A program made the translations under genes and the position numbers. A DNA stretch of 46,492 nucleotides, taken from assembly GCA_900548225.1 (NCBI GenBank), contig URJM01000009.1:1-46492 (forward strand), given 5' to 3'. This DNA comes from an uncultured bacterium. Its GTDB lineage: Bacteria > Verrucomicrobiota > Lentisphaeria > Oligosphaerales > Oligosphaeraceae. The notes beneath the pieces are model-generated. The model searched no databases, was not told the origin of the DNA, and saw only the letters and a list, made by a program, of their open reading frames with translations. Shown in pieces: positions 22,864 through 31,616 of this stretch. The stretch's first letter is position 1. The number at the start of each line of letters is the position of its first letter.

Positions 22864-24114
22864 TTACGGCTGGAGGATGGGGCTAGCCAGAAGCACGGTG
22901 TCGTCCCTGTTGATGGCGCTGACACTGCCGTCTTCGATGACCGCGAGGGAGTTGAAGGGAGTGACCTTTATGACGCGGATCATCGCAATGTACTTGCCGT
23001 TGCGGAAGATGCTCAGCCTGACGCCTTCGACGACCTCGCCATGGGTCAGGGAGGTGACGACATAGCCGTATTCGGCGTTGGTGCCCAGGACTGCGCCGGA
23101 GATGTCGCTGTTGATCTGCTCCTTGCTGGCGATGGGGTTCGGGTTGTAGTTGCCGCTGGGCGTGACGGTGTCCATGATTGACTTGAGGACGGCCTCGTCG
23201 GTGCGCCATGCCTCTTCCCACTCAGCGGCCTTCTTGAGGGCCTCGTCGCGTTCGGCAATCAGCTGTGCCTTCTCGTCCTCCAGGTTGTTGATGCGTGCAA
23301 GCTGCGCCTCCAGGGTCTTGAGATCCTCGCGGAGCTTCTGGATTGCGTTCTCGTTGGACGCCTTCTCGGCCTCGGAAAGACCGGTGTTGCCAATCGAGTT
23401 GCCGGCATTGGCGGATGCCCAGGTGACGTCGCGGACGTCGGCCTTGCGCAGAATCTTGGTGAGGTCACGGGCAAAATTCGCAAACTGGGTGTAGTTCGCC
23501 TTGAGGGCGGAGAGGTTCTTCGCTGCATCGCGGAAGGCCTGGACATCCTTGTTGTCAAGGGCGCCATTCTCGGTGATGCGGCCGGAATAAGTCTCGCGGA
23601 CATTCAGCAGGCGGAGAACCTGGTTGAGCTGGCTCTTCAGGTTGTTGTCCCGGGCGACTCTTGCGCGGACAAATGCGGAGAACGCCTCCAGGCCGCTGGC
23701 ATACTCGTTGAGATTGTTGAGGACGGTCGGCTGCGGGCGCTTGTCAACGGGGCACTCCAGGGGGATTGCGACCTTTTCAATGACGTCCGAGATGATCTTG
23801 TCCCGCTGGTCGACAACGTTCTGCGCCAGGTCTTCGAGTGGGGCGGCCGCCTTTGCGGTGGCTCCGGCCTCGCCCTTCGTGGACTCCCAGCCGAGGGAGC
23901 CGGTCTCCTTCCCGTCGGAGATGCCGAAGGAAAGCTGGTTTGAGACACCGCTGCTTGAACCGAGAATGCTCGAGACCTCGACCGTGGTCGAGGCAAGTTC
24001 CGCATACCGGTCTGCGTGCTGCTTGGAAAGTTTCAGGCAGAAGACCGCGAAGACAACTGCGACGATGGACAGCACGAGGGCTGCCACGCCGATGATTTTC
24101 CCTTTCTTACTCAT
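22864..24114 (-). CDS. Membrane-anchored coiled-coil protein of unknown function
   Basis: A 416-residue protein with an N-terminal transmembrane anchor (KIIGVAALVLSIVAVVFAVFCL) and the rest outside the membrane. The middle is largely helical, with a strong coiled coil at about 260-315 (NAIQKLREDLKTLEAQLARI, DEKAQLIAERDEALKKAAEW). The C-terminal 80 residues form a beta-rich unit (YGYVVTSLTHGEVVEGVRLS, FRNGKYIAMIRVIKV, SVSAINRDDTVLLA), similar in pattern to small OB/SH3-like modules such as the FlgT C-terminal type. No known family is recognised. AAGGAG lies 11 bases before the ATG. It heads a three-gene operon with the small membrane protein and the small lipoprotein, and its own promoter should lie in 24115-24276. 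Confidence 0.75.
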   Translation of the reverse strand: MSKKGKIIGVAALVLSIVAVVFAVFCLKLSKQHADRYAELASTTVEVSSILGSSSGVSNQLSFGISDGKETGSLGWESTKGEAGATAKAAAPLEDLAQNVVDQRDKIISDVIEKVAIPLECPVDKRPQPTVLNNLNEYASGLEAFSAFVRARVARDNNLKSQLNQVLRLLNVRETYSGRITENGALDNKDVQAFRDAAKNLSALKANYTQFANFARDLTKILRKADVRDVTWASANAGNSIGNTGLSEAEKASNENAIQKLREDLKTLEAQLARINNLEDEKAQLIAERDEALKKAAEWEEAWRTDEAVLKSIMDTVTPSGNYNPNPIASKEQINSDISGAVLGTNAEYGYVVTSLTHGEVVEGVRLSIFRNGKYIAMIRVIKVTPFNSLAVIEDGSVSAINRDDTVLLASPILQP

Positions 24115-24276
24115 TGAGAAGGAATCTCCTTAACGTTCTGTAAAACAGAGGTGGCAAGATAACAAACCGTAAACAATGAAAGTTAGTCTTTCATCATTCA
24201 ATTTCAAGCCGTGAGCGCGCTTTTTTTCCCGTATCGGCCGACTTTATGTAAGATTTACTCCGTTAGGCACTTTTGT

Positions 24277-25239
24277 TCAGTATCCCGAAGCGAAGGATTT
24301 GTAGAGGATGTAGAACCAGTTTCCCCCGACGACCCAGATGAGGGCGGGCACTGCGAAGTATGGCGCGAAGGGGACCTGCGCGCAGGCGGCGGGCGTGGAG
24401 GCCTGCTTCTGCCTTCTGGGGATTCCCAGGGAGACGATCGCCCCCAGGAATCCTAGGAGGGTTCCGCCGGCCAGGAGGAATACCACCGCGTCGCATCCCA
24501 GGAACGCCCCGGTCATTGCGAGCATCTTGATGTCGCCCCGTCCGAGCGGTTCCGAGGGGATTGCGTCCCCCTTGTCCCCCTTGCGCCGTCTTATTGCGGC
24601 GAGGACCTTGACTCCGGCCTGGTACACGATTTCCAGCAGGAGCCATCCCAGGAGGAGTCCGAGGACGCAGTCCGCCAGCGCGGCGATTCTGTCCGCCGCC
24701 GCGTGTGGCATTGCCATTCCGCGGATTGCGGTGACGAGCCTTTCGGTGAGGAGCGTGCCGAAGTCCGGGTTTCCCGGCGCGGCCAGTGCGGGTCTCGTGT
24801 ATGGCAGCAGAAGGCTGAACGCCAGTGCGGCGGCCATTCCCGAATAGGTCACGACATTTGGGATGACATGGCTTTCGAAGTCGGTCCTTGCAACGGCGAG
24901 GATTGCGCCTGCGAACCAGAACCACGGGAACATCGTCGAGAGCGGAAGCCCCTCCCGGTAGACCCTCACCGCGATGAGCGCGTAGAGAATCCCCGCCGCA
25001 GTCTCCCCGGCGGGATACTTCCAGGAGATTGGCAGATGGCAGCTGCTGCACTTGCCGCCCAGGAAGACCCAGCTGACAATCGGAATGTTCTCCCAGGGGC
25101 GGATCCTATGGCCGCACTTGGGGCAGGTGCTGGGGGGAGTCACAAGGGACATCCCCCGGGGAAGGCGCCAGACCACCACGTTCAGAAAACTGCCGACGAC
25201 AGCTCCTATGACGAATCCGATGATGGCCAGCGTGTACAT
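24277..25239 (-). CDS. Prepilin peptidase (A24 family)
   Basis: An inner-membrane aspartic protease that cuts type IV prepilin and type II secretion pseudopilin leaders and methylates the new N terminus. The N-terminal methylase domain has GSFLNVVVWRLPRGMSL and the zinc tetrad CPKC...CSSC with ENIPIVSW. The protease half has both catalytic Asp motifs: TDFESHVIPN and GRGDIKMLAMTGAFLG. About 90 residues separate the two Asp motifs, longer than usual, with a charged cytosolic loop (AIRRRKGDKGD). Several transmembrane helices are evident. No pilin genes are nearby. CAGGA immediately precedes the ATG, and uxaC ends 15 bases upstream. Confidence 0.93.
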   Translation of the reverse strand: MYTLAIIGFVIGAVVGSFLNVVVWRLPRGMSLVTPPSTCPKCGHRIRPWENIPIVSWVFLGGKCSSCHLPISWKYPAGETAAGILYALIAVRVYREGLPLSTMFPWFWFAGAILAVARTDFESHVIPNVVTYSGMAAALAFSLLLPYTRPALAAPGNPDFGTLLTERLVTAIRGMAMPHAAADRIAALADCVLGLLLGWLLLEIVYQAGVKVLAAIRRRKGDKGDAIPSEPLGRGDIKMLAMTGAFLGCDAVVFLLAGGTLLGFLGAIVSLGIPRRQKQASTPAACAQVPFAPYFAVPALIWVVGGNWFYILYKSFASGY

Positions 25240-25254
25240 TCCTGCGGGATGGGA

Positions 25255-26625
25255 TTAGAATCCGAAGAACTCCTTGGGACGGTCGTAGGCGAGGCGTCGG
25301 GCCAGCTTCACCGCGGTGGCGCGGGACATCTGGCTCCGGTCCGCCATGTCGCCGAGGACTCCTGCGAGAGTCCTGCGGTACACATCGAAGCGGGAGCCGT
25401 ATGAGAGGATCTTCCTGGAGTCGGAGACCATTCCCGTCATGTTGCTCAGCAGGTCGATGGATGCGCCCAGCTCCAGCTGGTTGCGGATGCCGATGTAGGA
25501 GTCGTTGAGCCACCAGGCAGGTCCGAGGCAGACATTGCCGCCGAAGGCGCGGGTCAGCATCGCCAGGGTCGCATTGTGGGCCGGGTTCATGTTGTAGAGA
25601 ACCACCTTCAGGCGCCCGTCGAAGCGGTTGAGCAGCGGCAGCAGCGGCTGGACTGCGTCGACGGCGTGGTCCGAGATGTCGCCGCCCACGTCCGGCCCCA
25701 GCGCCTTGTAGAGGGAGTCCCGCACGTCGCGCACTGCGCCGTAGTGGATTTGGAAGACCCATCCCTTCTTTGCGTCAAGCTCTGCCATCTCGTTGAGGAA
25801 GAATCCCCTGAACTCCTCGGCCTCGTCGTCGGCCAGGATGTCCCCCTGCCGCGCCCTCAGGAAAAGCTCCGACGCCCTCTCCTTGGAGGGTGAGAAAGTG
25901 GACGGCGTAAGGACTCCGTGGTCGGATGCGACCGCGCCCAGCTTGCCCATGGCGTCATGCGCCTTGGAGAGGATGTCCAGGAAGTCGTCCAGCGTATCCA
26001 CCTCGCGGTCCCAGTGTTCGCCCAGCCTTTCCACGTATGCGTTCCAGGATGGCCTCTGGATGTTCATTGCGTTGTCCGGCCTGAATGTTGGCCTGACCCG
26101 TCCCGCCAGGGGGCTCTTTGCGAGTTCCTCGTGGTATGCGAGAGTGTCCGCCGGGTCGTCCGTCGAGCACATTGCCTCGACGTTCATCGCTTGGATCAGT
26201 GCCTGCGGCGCGCAGTCGCTGCTTCTGAGGCGCTCCTTTGCCGCCTCCCAGATCGTGTCCGCGTTCTCCTCGTTGATTTCCTGGTTGATGCCCAGGCGTG
26301 TCTTGATGTCGAGGTGTATCCACTCGTAGGTGGGGTTGCCGGCGAAGAGTTCGAAGACCCCCGCCAGGGCGCGCCACTTCTCAAGGTTGGAGGTCTCCTT
26401 GCCTGTGACAAGCTCCTCGGGGACGCCGCACTTGCGCATAAGCTCCCAGACGTAGTGGTCGGTGGCGGCCTCCGCCTCCCAGATGTCCTGGAAGCAGCGG
26501 TTTTCAGCAAGCGCCTTGACGTCGCAGTGGTTGTGTGGGTCCAGGATCGGGAGGTCGGCAATCTCCTCGTAGACTGCCCGTGAGGTATCCGTCACCAGGA
26601 GGTAGTTGTTGGTCAGAAATGTCAT
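25255..26625 (-). CDS. uxaC: Glucuronate (uronate) isomerase
   Basis: Isomerises D-glucuronate to fructuronate and D-galacturonate to tagaturonate, the first step of hexuronate use. The 456-residue length is near normal. Hallmarks: LPILDPHNHCDVKALAENR (metal-binding HxH near the N terminus), DHYVWELMRKCGVPEE, CSTDDPADTLAYHEEL and the C-terminal RRLAYDRPKEFFGF. The family belongs to the amidohydrolase-like barrels. GAGGG lies 9 bases before the ATG. No uxaA, uxaB, kduI or transporter gene is present in the window, so the pathway must be dispersed. It fits a bacterium living on plant or host polysaccharides, in line with the secreted glycosidase-like proteins. Confidence 0.95.
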   Translation of the reverse strand: MTFLTNNYLLVTDTSRAVYEEIADLPILDPHNHCDVKALAENRCFQDIWEAEAATDHYVWELMRKCGVPEELVTGKETSNLEKWRALAGVFELFAGNPTYEWIHLDIKTRLGINQEINEENADTIWEAAKERLRSSDCAPQALIQAMNVEAMCSTDDPADTLAYHEELAKSPLAGRVRPTFRPDNAMNIQRPSWNAYVERLGEHWDREVDTLDDFLDILSKAHDAMGKLGAVASDHGVLTPSTFSPSKERASELFLRARQGDILADDEAEEFRGFFLNEMAELDAKKGWVFQIHYGAVRDVRDSLYKALGPDVGGDISDHAVDAVQPLLPLLNRFDGRLKVVLYNMNPAHNATLAMLTRAFGGNVCLGPAWWLNDSYIGIRNQLELGASIDLLSNMTGMVSDSRKILSYGSRFDVYRRTLAGVLGDMADRSQMSRATAVKLARRLAYDRPKEFFGF

Positions 26626-26671
26626 TTTTTTTACCCTCTTGCGGAGAATTCTGGGTGAGTGACACGCCCTG

Positions 26672-29275
26672 TTACTTGACCACGATGCCGATGAGGCGTC
26701 CAGGCACCGCGATTTCCTTGACGATTGTCCTGCCTTCCACCAGCGCCTGGACTTCGGGGTTGGCGTGCGCCAGGGCGATCATCTGCTCCTTGTCGGCGTC
26801 TGCGGGAATCATCATCCGGACCTTTGGCTTTCCGTTGAGCTGGATGAGGATTTCGACCTCGTCCACCTTCAGCTTATCCTCGTCGTACTTTGGCCACGGG
26901 TGGTATGCGAGGGTGTCGGTGTGTCCGAAGCGGCTCCAGAGTTCCTCGCAGATATGCGGCGCCATCGGGGAGAGCAGCAGGATTGCCGTCTCTATTGCCT
27001 GGCGGTTTCTGTGCTGGAGTTTTGAGAACTCGTTCTGGAAGACCATCAGCTGGCTGATGGCCGTGTTGTAGGAGAGCGACTCGATGTCCTCGCTCACCTT
27101 CTTGATTGTCTGGTGGAGCAGGCGTTCCTGGTCGCGCGTCAGCGGCGTGTCGTCCACCTGCGGCGCGACTCCGCCGTTTTCCGTTTCGATGCACATCCTC
27201 CAGAAGCGGTGGAGGAAGCGATAGACTCCTTCGACGCCCTGGGTGGACCAGGGCTTGACCTCCCGCAGCGGTCCCATGAACATCTCATAGAGCCTGAATG
27301 CGTCCGCCCCGTACTGGCGGATGATGTCGTCGGGATTGACGACATTCTTGAGGGACTTGGACATCTTCGCGGGGAGGCTCGTGAGCTCCTCGCCGGTCTC
27401 CTTGTTGAAGAACTTCCCGTCGCGCGCCTCCACCTTGTCGTTGGGGATGAGGACCCCGCGCTTGTCCTTGTAGGAGATGCCGAGGATCATTCCCTGGTGG
27501 ATGAGGCGCTTCCAGGGTTCTGGCGTGGAGACCAGCCCCAGGTCGTAGAGGACGTGGTGCCAGAAGCGCGAGTAGAGCAGGTGGAGGACGGCGTGTTCCG
27601 CGCCGCCGACATAGAGGTCCACCGGCATCCAGTACTTCTCCTTCTCGGGATCCCAGCCCCGCTTGTCGTTGTGCGGGTCGATGTAGCGCAGGTAATACCA
27701 GCAGGAGCCCGCCCACTGTGGCATGGTGTTGGTTTCGCGGGTGCAGACCTCCCCCGTCTTCGGGTCGGTCCACTTGAGCCACTCCTTTGCGCGCGCCAGC
27801 GGGGGTTCCCCTTCGGCGGTGGGCTTGTAGTCCTCGAGTTCGGGGAGGACGACGGGGAGCTGGTCTTCGGGGACGAGTCCCACGTGTCCGTCCGGGTAGT
27901 GGACCAGGGGGAATGGCTCGCCCCAGTAGCGCTGCCGGCTGAAGAGCCAGTCGCGCAGGCGGTAGTTCACGGTGGGCTTGCCGACGCCCTTGCCGGCCAT
28001 CCAGTCGTTGACGGCCTTCTTTGCCTGCGCCAGGTCCATGCCGTTCAGGTCGAGCCCGTCGTCATTGGCGGAGTTGCAGTGGAGTCCGTCCCCGGTCCAG
28101 CAGACCTTTCCCGCGAGGACGTCCTCCAGCTTGACTCCCGCCGCGGCGCAGTCCTCTTCGGAGGGTTTCAGGACGCAGATGACCGGAATGCCGAACTTGG
28201 TCGCGAACTCGAAGTCGCGGGTGTCGTGTTCGGGGACGGCCATGATGGCGCCGGTGCCGTAGGACGCGAGGACATAGTCGGAGATCCAGACGGGGATTTC
28301 CGCGCCGTTGACGGGGTTGATTGCGTAGGCGCCTGTGAAGACGCCCGTCTTGTCCTTGTTGAGTTCGGTGCGGTCCATGTCGGACTTGTTGCGGGCCTCG
28401 GCGGCATACGCCTCCACGGCGGCCTTCTGCTCCGAAGTCGTGATCCTGCCGATGAGTTCATGCTCGGGGGCCAGGACCATGTATGTCGCACCAAAGAGAG
28501 TGTCGGGACGCGTGGTGTAGACGCGGATCTTCACGCCCTCGTGCCCCTTCACCTGGAAGTCGACCTCGGCGCCCGTGGACTTTCCAATCCAGTTGCGCTG
28601 CATTTCCAGGGTGCCCTCGGGCCAGTCAAGGCCCTCAAGCCCGTCCAGGAGCTTCTCCGCATACTCGGTGATCTTGAGTACCCACTGGCGGATTGGCTTG
28701 CGCTCGACTGGGAAGTTTCCGACCTCGGAACGCCCGTTGATGACCTCCTCGTTGGCCAGGACCGTGCCCAGCGCGGGGCACCAGTTGACGGGCTGGAAGG
28801 ACTCGTATGCGAGCCCCTTCTCGAAGAGCTTGCCGAAAATCCACTGGGTCCACTTGTAGTAGTCGGGGGAGCAGGTGCGGATCTCGCGGTCCCAGTCGAA
28901 GGAGAATCCGAAGGCCTCCAGCTGACGCTTGAAGGTCTGGATGTTCTTTGCGGTCGTGATTTCCGGGTGGGTTCCCGTCTTGACCGCATACTGTTCCGCC
29001 GGCAGTCCGAATGCGTCCCATCCCATGGCGTGCAGGACGTTGTATCCGCGCATGCGCTTGTATCTGCACCAGATGTCCGTGGCGGTGTAGCCTTCTGGGT
29101 GGCCTACGTGGAGCCCCGCGCCTGACGGGTATGGGAACATGTCCAGCACGTAGAGCTTCTCGCGCGTGGCGTCGCAGTCAACGGCGCGGAAGGTCTTGTT
29201 CTTCTCCCAGAAGCCTTGCCACTTCGGTTCGATCTTCGATGGGTCGTATATCTTGCAGGTCGGTTGGTCGCTCAT
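26672..29275 (-). CDS. leuS: Leucyl-tRNA synthetase
   Basis: Charges tRNA-Leu with leucine. The 867-residue class I enzyme shows the HIGH motif as HVGHPEGYTATD (residues 56-59), the CP1 editing domain (TTRPDTLFGATYMVL and GTGAIMAVPEHDTRDFEF, with the editing Asp/Thr region), and KMSKSLKNVV near residue 637. It ends with the anticodon-binding helical domain and a C-terminal fold ending GRLIGIVVK. The start is the ATG at 29275 before SDQPTCKIYDPSKIEPKWQ; the frame is open 141 codons further upstream, but that stretch is not protein-like. No Shine-Dalgarno site and no T-box leader are seen. Confidence 0.97.
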   Translation of the reverse strand: MSDQPTCKIYDPSKIEPKWQGFWEKNKTFRAVDCDATREKLYVLDMFPYPSGAGLHVGHPEGYTATDIWCRYKRMRGYNVLHAMGWDAFGLPAEQYAVKTGTHPEITTAKNIQTFKRQLEAFGFSFDWDREIRTCSPDYYKWTQWIFGKLFEKGLAYESFQPVNWCPALGTVLANEEVINGRSEVGNFPVERKPIRQWVLKITEYAEKLLDGLEGLDWPEGTLEMQRNWIGKSTGAEVDFQVKGHEGVKIRVYTTRPDTLFGATYMVLAPEHELIGRITTSEQKAAVEAYAAEARNKSDMDRTELNKDKTGVFTGAYAINPVNGAEIPVWISDYVLASYGTGAIMAVPEHDTRDFEFATKFGIPVICVLKPSEEDCAAAGVKLEDVLAGKVCWTGDGLHCNSANDDGLDLNGMDLAQAKKAVNDWMAGKGVGKPTVNYRLRDWLFSRQRYWGEPFPLVHYPDGHVGLVPEDQLPVVLPELEDYKPTAEGEPPLARAKEWLKWTDPKTGEVCTRETNTMPQWAGSCWYYLRYIDPHNDKRGWDPEKEKYWMPVDLYVGGAEHAVLHLLYSRFWHHVLYDLGLVSTPEPWKRLIHQGMILGISYKDKRGVLIPNDKVEARDGKFFNKETGEELTSLPAKMSKSLKNVVNPDDIIRQYGADAFRLYEMFMGPLREVKPWSTQGVEGVYRFLHRFWRMCIETENGGVAPQVDDTPLTRDQERLLHQTIKKVSEDIESLSYNTAISQLMVFQNEFSKLQHRNRQAIETAILLLSPMAPHICEELWSRFGHTDTLAYHPWPKYDEDKLKVDEVEILIQLNGKPKVRMMIPADADKEQMIALAHANPEVQALVEGRTIVKEIAVPGRLIGIVVK

Positions 29276-29406
29276 TTCTTGGGGTTGATTTGTCCTATTG
29301 CTTTCTGCTCTAAAGTCTTGAATGCGTACTATAACACGGTGCGGACTCTCTCTCTGCCTGACATGCACGGCGGAGGGACTGTAAAACGCCGCCCCGGAAG
29401 AAGGAG

Positions 29407-30546
29407 TCAGTAGGAGCCGAGGACGGCGGGGAGCGCCGCCAGGAAGGCGCGCACATCCTCCTCCGTGGAGTCGGGGGCGAGGCTTGCCCTTATCGCACCC
29501 CTGGCAAGCCCGTCGGGAACCCCGCGGCTCCTGAGGAGGCGGCTTGTCTCCCCGGATTCCGCAGTGCAGGCGCTGCCCGTGCCAACGAGGATGCCGTGCC
29601 CCTTTGCCAGAAGCCTCGCAACCAGAGCCCCCTCGTAGCCCGGAATGGCAAAATAGAGAATATACGGTGATGCGGTTTCCGGGGAGAAGAATACACATTT
29701 GTCATTGGTTGTCATGCGTATTCCATCTCGCAGCATCCTGTTAAGGGCGGTTGTCCTTGCGAAGCTCTCCTTTTCCCTTGCGCACGCCTCTTCGGCGGCT
29801 GCGGTGAAGAGGAGCATGCTGACCGTGTCGACGGTTCCGCTGACCAGTCCGTCCTGCTGTCCTCCCCCGTGGATGAGGGGGTTCAGCCTGACCTCCTTTC
29901 GGTAGACGAGGCACGCACCCGTGGCGGGGCCGCCGAGCTTGCGTCCCGAGAGTATCGCCATTGCCGCGCGGGATTCGCGCCATGGCACGTGGTGTTTTCC
30001 GAGCGCCTGGCACGCGTCGAGCAGCAGATGGCAGGATTCGGGGAACGGCGACGTGTCCCCGTCCCAGATGACTCCGTTCTCGTTGTTGACGACTGGCAGT
30101 GCAGCGAGGGTGGCCCCGCCGGGGAGGCTGCCTCTGGCGTGTCCCCCGTCGTCGATGGTGAACTCGACGACCTTTTGCCCCGTGTGTCGTGCGCTCTCCA
30201 GGACTGCGTGGTGTGATCCTGCGTCGACGGCGATGACGCCCCCGCCTTGTGGGTACGGGAATCCCGCGATTGCGAGATTGGCGGCTTCGGTGCCGTTGGC
30301 GCACCATACCACCCCGGCCTCCGATTCGTCACTGCCGACAAGCTCCAGAATTCTGCGGGCTGCGAGGCGTAGCGCCCTGCGGCACTCTTCGGCATAGTTT
30401 GTCAGCCCATGGGGATTGATTGAATACCGTTCTGCAAGTCGTGCGTATTCCGCCTTGCAGAGGGCGGACGGTTCGTGCCCCGCCGCGCGGTCGAGATCCA
30501 CCGCCGGCCTTGTGGGAGTCGCTGGCAGATCGTCGAGGAAGCTCAT
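29407..30546 (-). CDS. Cysteine desulfurase-like class V aminotransferase (NifS/IscS family)
   Basis: A PLP enzyme of 379 residues. It has the PLP-lysine motif in altered form (ILSGRKLGGPATGACLVYRK, Lys retained) and a candidate active-site Cys in GTGSACTAESGETSRLL, so it could donate sulfur for Fe-S clusters or tRNA thiolation. Other family marks are CANGTEAANLAI, SHHAVLESAR and VVNNENGVIWD. The sequence is divergent from standard IscS/SufS: the usual SGHK is SGRK and the usual ETG near the N terminus is Asn-rich (INPHGLTNYAEECRR). No iscU or sufE is nearby. The ATG overlaps the stop codon of the upstream GH29-like gene (ATGA), giving tight translational coupling. Confidence 0.82.
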   Translation of the reverse strand: MSFLDDLPATPTRPAVDLDRAAGHEPSALCKAEYARLAERYSINPHGLTNYAEECRRALRLAARRILELVGSDESEAGVVWCANGTEAANLAIAGFPYPQGGGVIAVDAGSHHAVLESARHTGQKVVEFTIDDGGHARGSLPGGATLAALPVVNNENGVIWDGDTSPFPESCHLLLDACQALGKHHVPWRESRAAMAILSGRKLGGPATGACLVYRKEVRLNPLIHGGGQQDGLVSGTVDTVSMLLFTAAAEEACAREKESFARTTALNRMLRDGIRMTTNDKCVFFSPETASPYILYFAIPGYEGALVARLLAKGHGILVGTGSACTAESGETSRLLRSRGVPDGLARGAIRASLAPDSTEEDVRAFLAALPAVLGSY

Positions 30547-31550
30547 GGTCTCCCTTCCTTCTCCATCCGTTCGCCGACGGCCAGGAGCGTCTTTATGTCC
30601 TCCAGGTCGAGGGAGCCGTCTGGCATAAGGGCCGTGTTCACCTGGAGATTCGCATTTGCGAGATGCGCCTCCTTGAGTTCCGCCCAGACCTGTTCGAGCC
30701 TCAGGTGGGAGCCTGCGCGCTCGGGAAAGAACCCCCTGTCGTCCCCGCCGCAAAGGCATCTGCGGATTTCAACGGGCTGGGTTGTATTTGCGCCGTAATG
30801 TCCGCTTTTGTCAGTAATGTCAAGGACGCTGAAGAAATCCTCCTCCCCCGTGGCTCCTTCCCGGAATGAGACGAGGGCGTTGGGCTGTAGGAATCGAATC
30901 ATCCTGTATATGTCCCCGATGTCGAAGGCGGGTTTTCTTCCTGCCAGGTTTTCCCGTCCTGTGAAGGAGATTCCCGCGACGGGGCCGTATTGTGTAAGGA
31001 GTTCGTGGAGTTGGTCCTTGACGAGGTTCTGGTATTCCGTCTGTGCCATCACTCCCGTGGGGACCCCGTCGGGGTGGACGTGCCTATTGACCCCGAACGG
31101 GTATTCGAGGAAGAACCCGATTCCGTGGAATTCGCATGTGGACGCCAGTTCTCCGACCAGGTCCCTGTTTGCGAGGCTTGTGAGGGAGCTGAAGTCCGTT
31201 GTCTTCGTGGTATAGAGGCAGAATCCGTCTGGCAGGACTGCGGGGAAGAGTATATACCTTGCCCCCGCCGCGATTGTCATTTCGACGATGTCGATGGCGT
31301 CGAAGTTTTCGCATCGGAATCGTTTTGGGAGTTCGAGGTATTGCTGTGCATCCAGCGTCCCTGCGGGGTCTTCCCCTTTTCCGAGCAGCGCCGAGAGCCC
31401 GAAGTGCACCGAGATACCCATGATTGCGCTGGAAAACCATTCGAGTGCCGCGTCACGCGGGTTCTCCTTGTAGGTCTCCGCTTGGTCGAAGAGGTAGGTC
31501 GGCACGCTGTCGGGCATGCCCTGGTCGTTGTAGTTGACTGTCAAAGCCAT
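30543..31550 (-). CDS. Alpha-L-fucosidase (GH29)-like protein lacking the nucleophile
   Basis: A 335-residue cytosolic protein related to GH29 barrels: LEWFSSAIMGISVHFGLSAL matches the W..AKFG.F.HWG start, and ARYILFPAVLPDGFCLYTTK matches the AKY..LT.KHHDGF..W.S motif. The region YGPVAGISFTGRENL matches YGPV..IWFDG, but the nucleophilic Asp is replaced by Thr197, and the HH before DGF is LP. It is therefore unlikely to be a normal fucosidase and may be a sugar-binding or changed-function protein. There is no signal peptide. The ATG at 31550 is preferred over the one at 31571. It is coupled by overlap to the NifS-like gene downstream. Confidence 0.68.
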   Translation of the reverse strand: MALTVNYNDQGMPDSVPTYLFDQAETYKENPRDAALEWFSSAIMGISVHFGLSALLGKGEDPAGTLDAQQYLELPKRFRCENFDAIDIVEMTIAAGARYILFPAVLPDGFCLYTTKTTDFSSLTSLANRDLVGELASTCEFHGIGFFLEYPFGVNRHVHPDGVPTGVMAQTEYQNLVKDQLHELLTQYGPVAGISFTGRENLAGRKPAFDIGDIYRMIRFLQPNALVSFREGATGEEDFFSVLDITDKSGHYGANTTQPVEIRRCLCGGDDRGFFPERAGSHLRLEQVWAELKEAHLANANLQVNTALMPDGSLDLEDIKTLLAVGERMEKEGRP

Positions 31551-31616
31551 CTGTGCTGCTGGTCGCTGCACCCGCGCGGCATGGCCGCCGGGGACAGGGG
31601 ATGCTTGTGGGGCTGG

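Noticed and set aside
27113..29125. 670-codon + strand frame opposite leuS
   Set aside because: Val/Leu/Asp/Gly-rich shadow with no domain; leuS is certain.
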